Part shown: in pieces, positions 50,449 to 51,715 of the stretch
Layout of the letters: each line of letters begins with the position of its first letter
Position numbering within the stretch: position 1 is the stretch's first letter
Assembly (NCBI GenBank): GCA_964531735.1
Contig: CAZHGD010000036.1
Location: 1 to 51,715, forward strand
Reading direction: 5' to 3'
Length of the DNA stretch: 51,715 bases
Source: CAZHGD01 sp964531735
Lineage (GTDB): Bacteria; Armatimonadota; UBA10988
The notes under the pieces: generated by a model
What the model was told of the DNA's origin: nothing
Database searches by the model: none
Seen by the model: only the letters and a program-made list of their open reading frames with translations
Position numbers and translations under genes: made by a program

Positions 50449-50596
50449 GGCGGCGGGCTGGGGGCGAGTGGCGGGCCGGCGCGGGGGGCGTTCCGTAATC
50501 GGCCCGAAACCGATCGACGGGCCGGTCGTGGTATGGTGGCACAGGTCACGAACAGACGCCCGGCCACCCGGTGTGGTGGCTCTGACGGGGGGACCG

Positions 50597-51715
50597 ATGG
50601 ACCGATATGCCAAGCTGTGGGTGAGCCTGCTGCTGCTCGGGTTGGCGCGGCCAGCCCTGGCGCAGCCGCGAGCGGCGGGCATCTGGCAGGCGGCGTACGC
50701 CGGCGACGTGGCCGCGGTCCAGCGCACGCTGGATGCCAACCCAGGCCAAGTCAACCGGCCGGATCGCGACCACGGCGCGACGCCGCTGCACTGGGCTGCG
50801 GCGGGTGGGCGCGTCGAGGTGGTCAAGCTGCTGCTGGCCCGCGGGGCCGACGCTGAGGCGGCCAACAGCGCCGGGATGACGCCGTTGCACAACGCGGCCT
50901 ACGTCGGGGCCGACGAGGTGGCGGCGGCCTTGCTGGCCACGGGCGGGGCGGTGGCGCCGCGCGACAGCGCGGGCCGGTCACCGCTCGACTTGGCCGTCGA
51001 GCGCCAGCAGAGCCGGTTGGTCGAGCGGCTGAGCCGCGCCGAGGATGAGGTGCGGCGGCAACTCCAGGCGGCCCAAGCGCCGGTCCAGTCGGTCTGGCTG
51101 GAGGCTCTGCCGGCAGCAGAGGGACCGCAGGCACCCATCAAGGCGGCGGATCCGGCCTGGCCTGACGCGCCGGTGAAGCTCGGCGGCCAGACGTATGTTC
51201 ACGGCCTGTGGAGCCACGACCGCGACAGCCAGTACACCGTGCGGCTGAATGGTCGGGGCACTCGCCTGAGCCTGGCTGCCGGCGTGGTGGACTCGAACGG
51301 CGAGCATGGCCGGTTGCGGTTCTACGTGCAGGTCGACGGCAAACTCAGGGCCGACACGGGGATCATGCTCGGCAAGCAGCCGCCGAAGCTGCTGACTGTC
51401 GACTTACGCGGCGCGAAGTCGGTCACGGTGCTCGTGGACACCGGTGGCGACGGCAACTGGGCCAACGCCGGTCTGGGCGGCTGTCTACTGGCCGTGACGG
51501 CGGATGAGGCGTTGCACGTGGCGGCGCTGGCCGGGCAGACGGCGGAGGTCGCGCGACTGGCGGCGGCGCAGCCGGAGCGCGTGGCGCAGATCGACGAGCT
51601 GTGTGGCCTCTGGCCGCTGGCCGCCGCGGCCATCGGCGGTCAGGCCGCCGCGGCGCAGGTGCTGGTGCAACACGGCGCCGACCCGAACCAGCGCGGCGCG
51701 GATGGGAGCACGGGC
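50597..51715 (+). CDS. Secreted ankyrin-repeat / NPCBM fusion protein (3' end cut off)
   Basis: 373 codons are present and the frame runs off the window. The signal peptide is at 1-22 (LWVSLLLLGLARPALA). Ankyrin repeats follow from about 25 to 150, with GATPLHWAAAGGRVEVVKLLLARGAD and GMTPLHNAAYVGADEVAAALL as clear copies. Residues about 155-300 match an NPCBM domain (PVKLGGQTYVHGLWSHD ... YVQVDGK ... VLVDTGGDGNWAN). Ankyrin-like segments resume at about 303 (ADEALHVAALAGQTAEVARL) and continue to the cut. NPCBM binds sugars; ankyrins bind protein. This order suggests an exported adaptor or adhesion protein. No catalytic domain is seen so far. The start follows GGGGGGACCG. Confidence 0.85.
   Translation, partial: MDRYAKLWVSLLLLGLARPALAQPRAAGIWQAAYAGDVAAVQRTLDANPGQVNRPDRDHGATPLHWAAAGGRVEVVKLLLARGADAEAANSAGMTPLHNAAYVGADEVAAALLATGGAVAPRDSAGRSPLDLAVERQQSRLVERLSRAEDEVRRQLQAAQAPVQSVWLEALPAAEGPQAPIKAADPAWPDAPVKLGGQTYVHGLWSHDRDSQYTVRLNGRGTRLSLAAGVVDSNGEHGRLRFYVQVDGKLRADTGIMLGKQPPKLLTVDLRGAKSVTVLVDTGGDGNWANAGLGGCLLAVTADEALHVAALAGQTAEVARLAAAQPERVAQIDELCGLWPLAAAAIGGQAAAAQVLVQHGADPNQRGADGSTG

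Noticed and set aside
50500..50524. Short inverted repeat CGGCCCG/CGGGCCG after the propeller gene
   Set aside because: The 7-bp arms are easily found by chance in this GC-rich DNA and no U-tract follows.
48241..50892. 883-codon open frame on the minus strand
   Set aside because: It is antisense to the beta-propeller and ankyrin genes; same compositional artefact.

Overview
The window is a continuous stretch of high-GC bacterial chromosome, almost fully coding. It carries about 29 protein genes (two cut by the window ends). I saw no rRNA, tRNA, CRISPR array, phage module or complete transposon. Gene content suggests a free-living Gram-negative-type bacterium with a large repertoire for sugars and plant polymers: squalene-hopene cyclase, a DUF4838 protein, URO-D-family and Abhydrolase_7-type proteins, an OPT-like (DUF6785-type) membrane protein, LamG and NPCBM domains, many Gfo/Idh/MocA enzymes, and large hybrid histidine kinases. 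This mix is familiar from Planctomycetota, Armatimonadota, Hydrogenedentes and Lentisphaerota genomes. The phylum cannot be fixed from this sequence alone. Clear GGAG-type ribosome binding sites precede many starts; GTG and TTG starts are used.

Layout. 1-4.2 kb: a zinc alcohol dehydrogenase fragment (minus), a solitary beta-class DNA methyltransferase, and squalene-hopene cyclase (shc). 4.3-8.7 kb: a large Lhr-type helicase (minus). 8.9-11.7 kb: a secreted DUF4838 protein with C-terminal carbohydrate-binding-like domains. 11.85-17.1 kb: a two-gene signalling unit, a dCache hybrid kinase overlapping a REC-HD-GYP c-di-GMP phosphodiesterase gene. 17.1-22.9 kb: secreted beta-helix proteins, a BNR/sialidase-like protein and a GH5 glycosidase. 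23-27.6 kb: an amidohydrolase, two Abhydrolase_7-type esterases and a URO-D-family protein. 27.7-33.6 kb: a polytopic transporter-like protein and a second hybrid kinase. 33.7-36.3 kb: aconitase (acnA). 36.37-36.60 kb: a tandem cluster of REP/MITE-like palindromes in the only long non-coding gap.

36.8-50.4 kb is a nine-gene, all-plus-strand block: Gfo/Idh/MocA oxidoreductase, SDR, SDR, Gfo/Idh/MocA, a 1497-residue secreted LamG/TIM-barrel/CBM-like protein, a ceramidase-fold protein, an amidohydrolase, a GH28-like beta-helix protein and a beta-propeller (GH32/43-like) protein. It looks like an accessory catabolic locus for a modified glycan or glycoside: one exported protein to act outside, and oxidoreductases, SDRs and hydrolases without signal peptides to finish the work inside. 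The last gene, cut by the window end, encodes an exported ankyrin-NPCBM-ankyrin protein.

The best candidates for something undescribed are the 36.8-50.4 kb locus with its unclassified giant protein and degenerate-active-site hydrolases, the ankyrin/NPCBM fusion, and the three families of intergenic palindromes.
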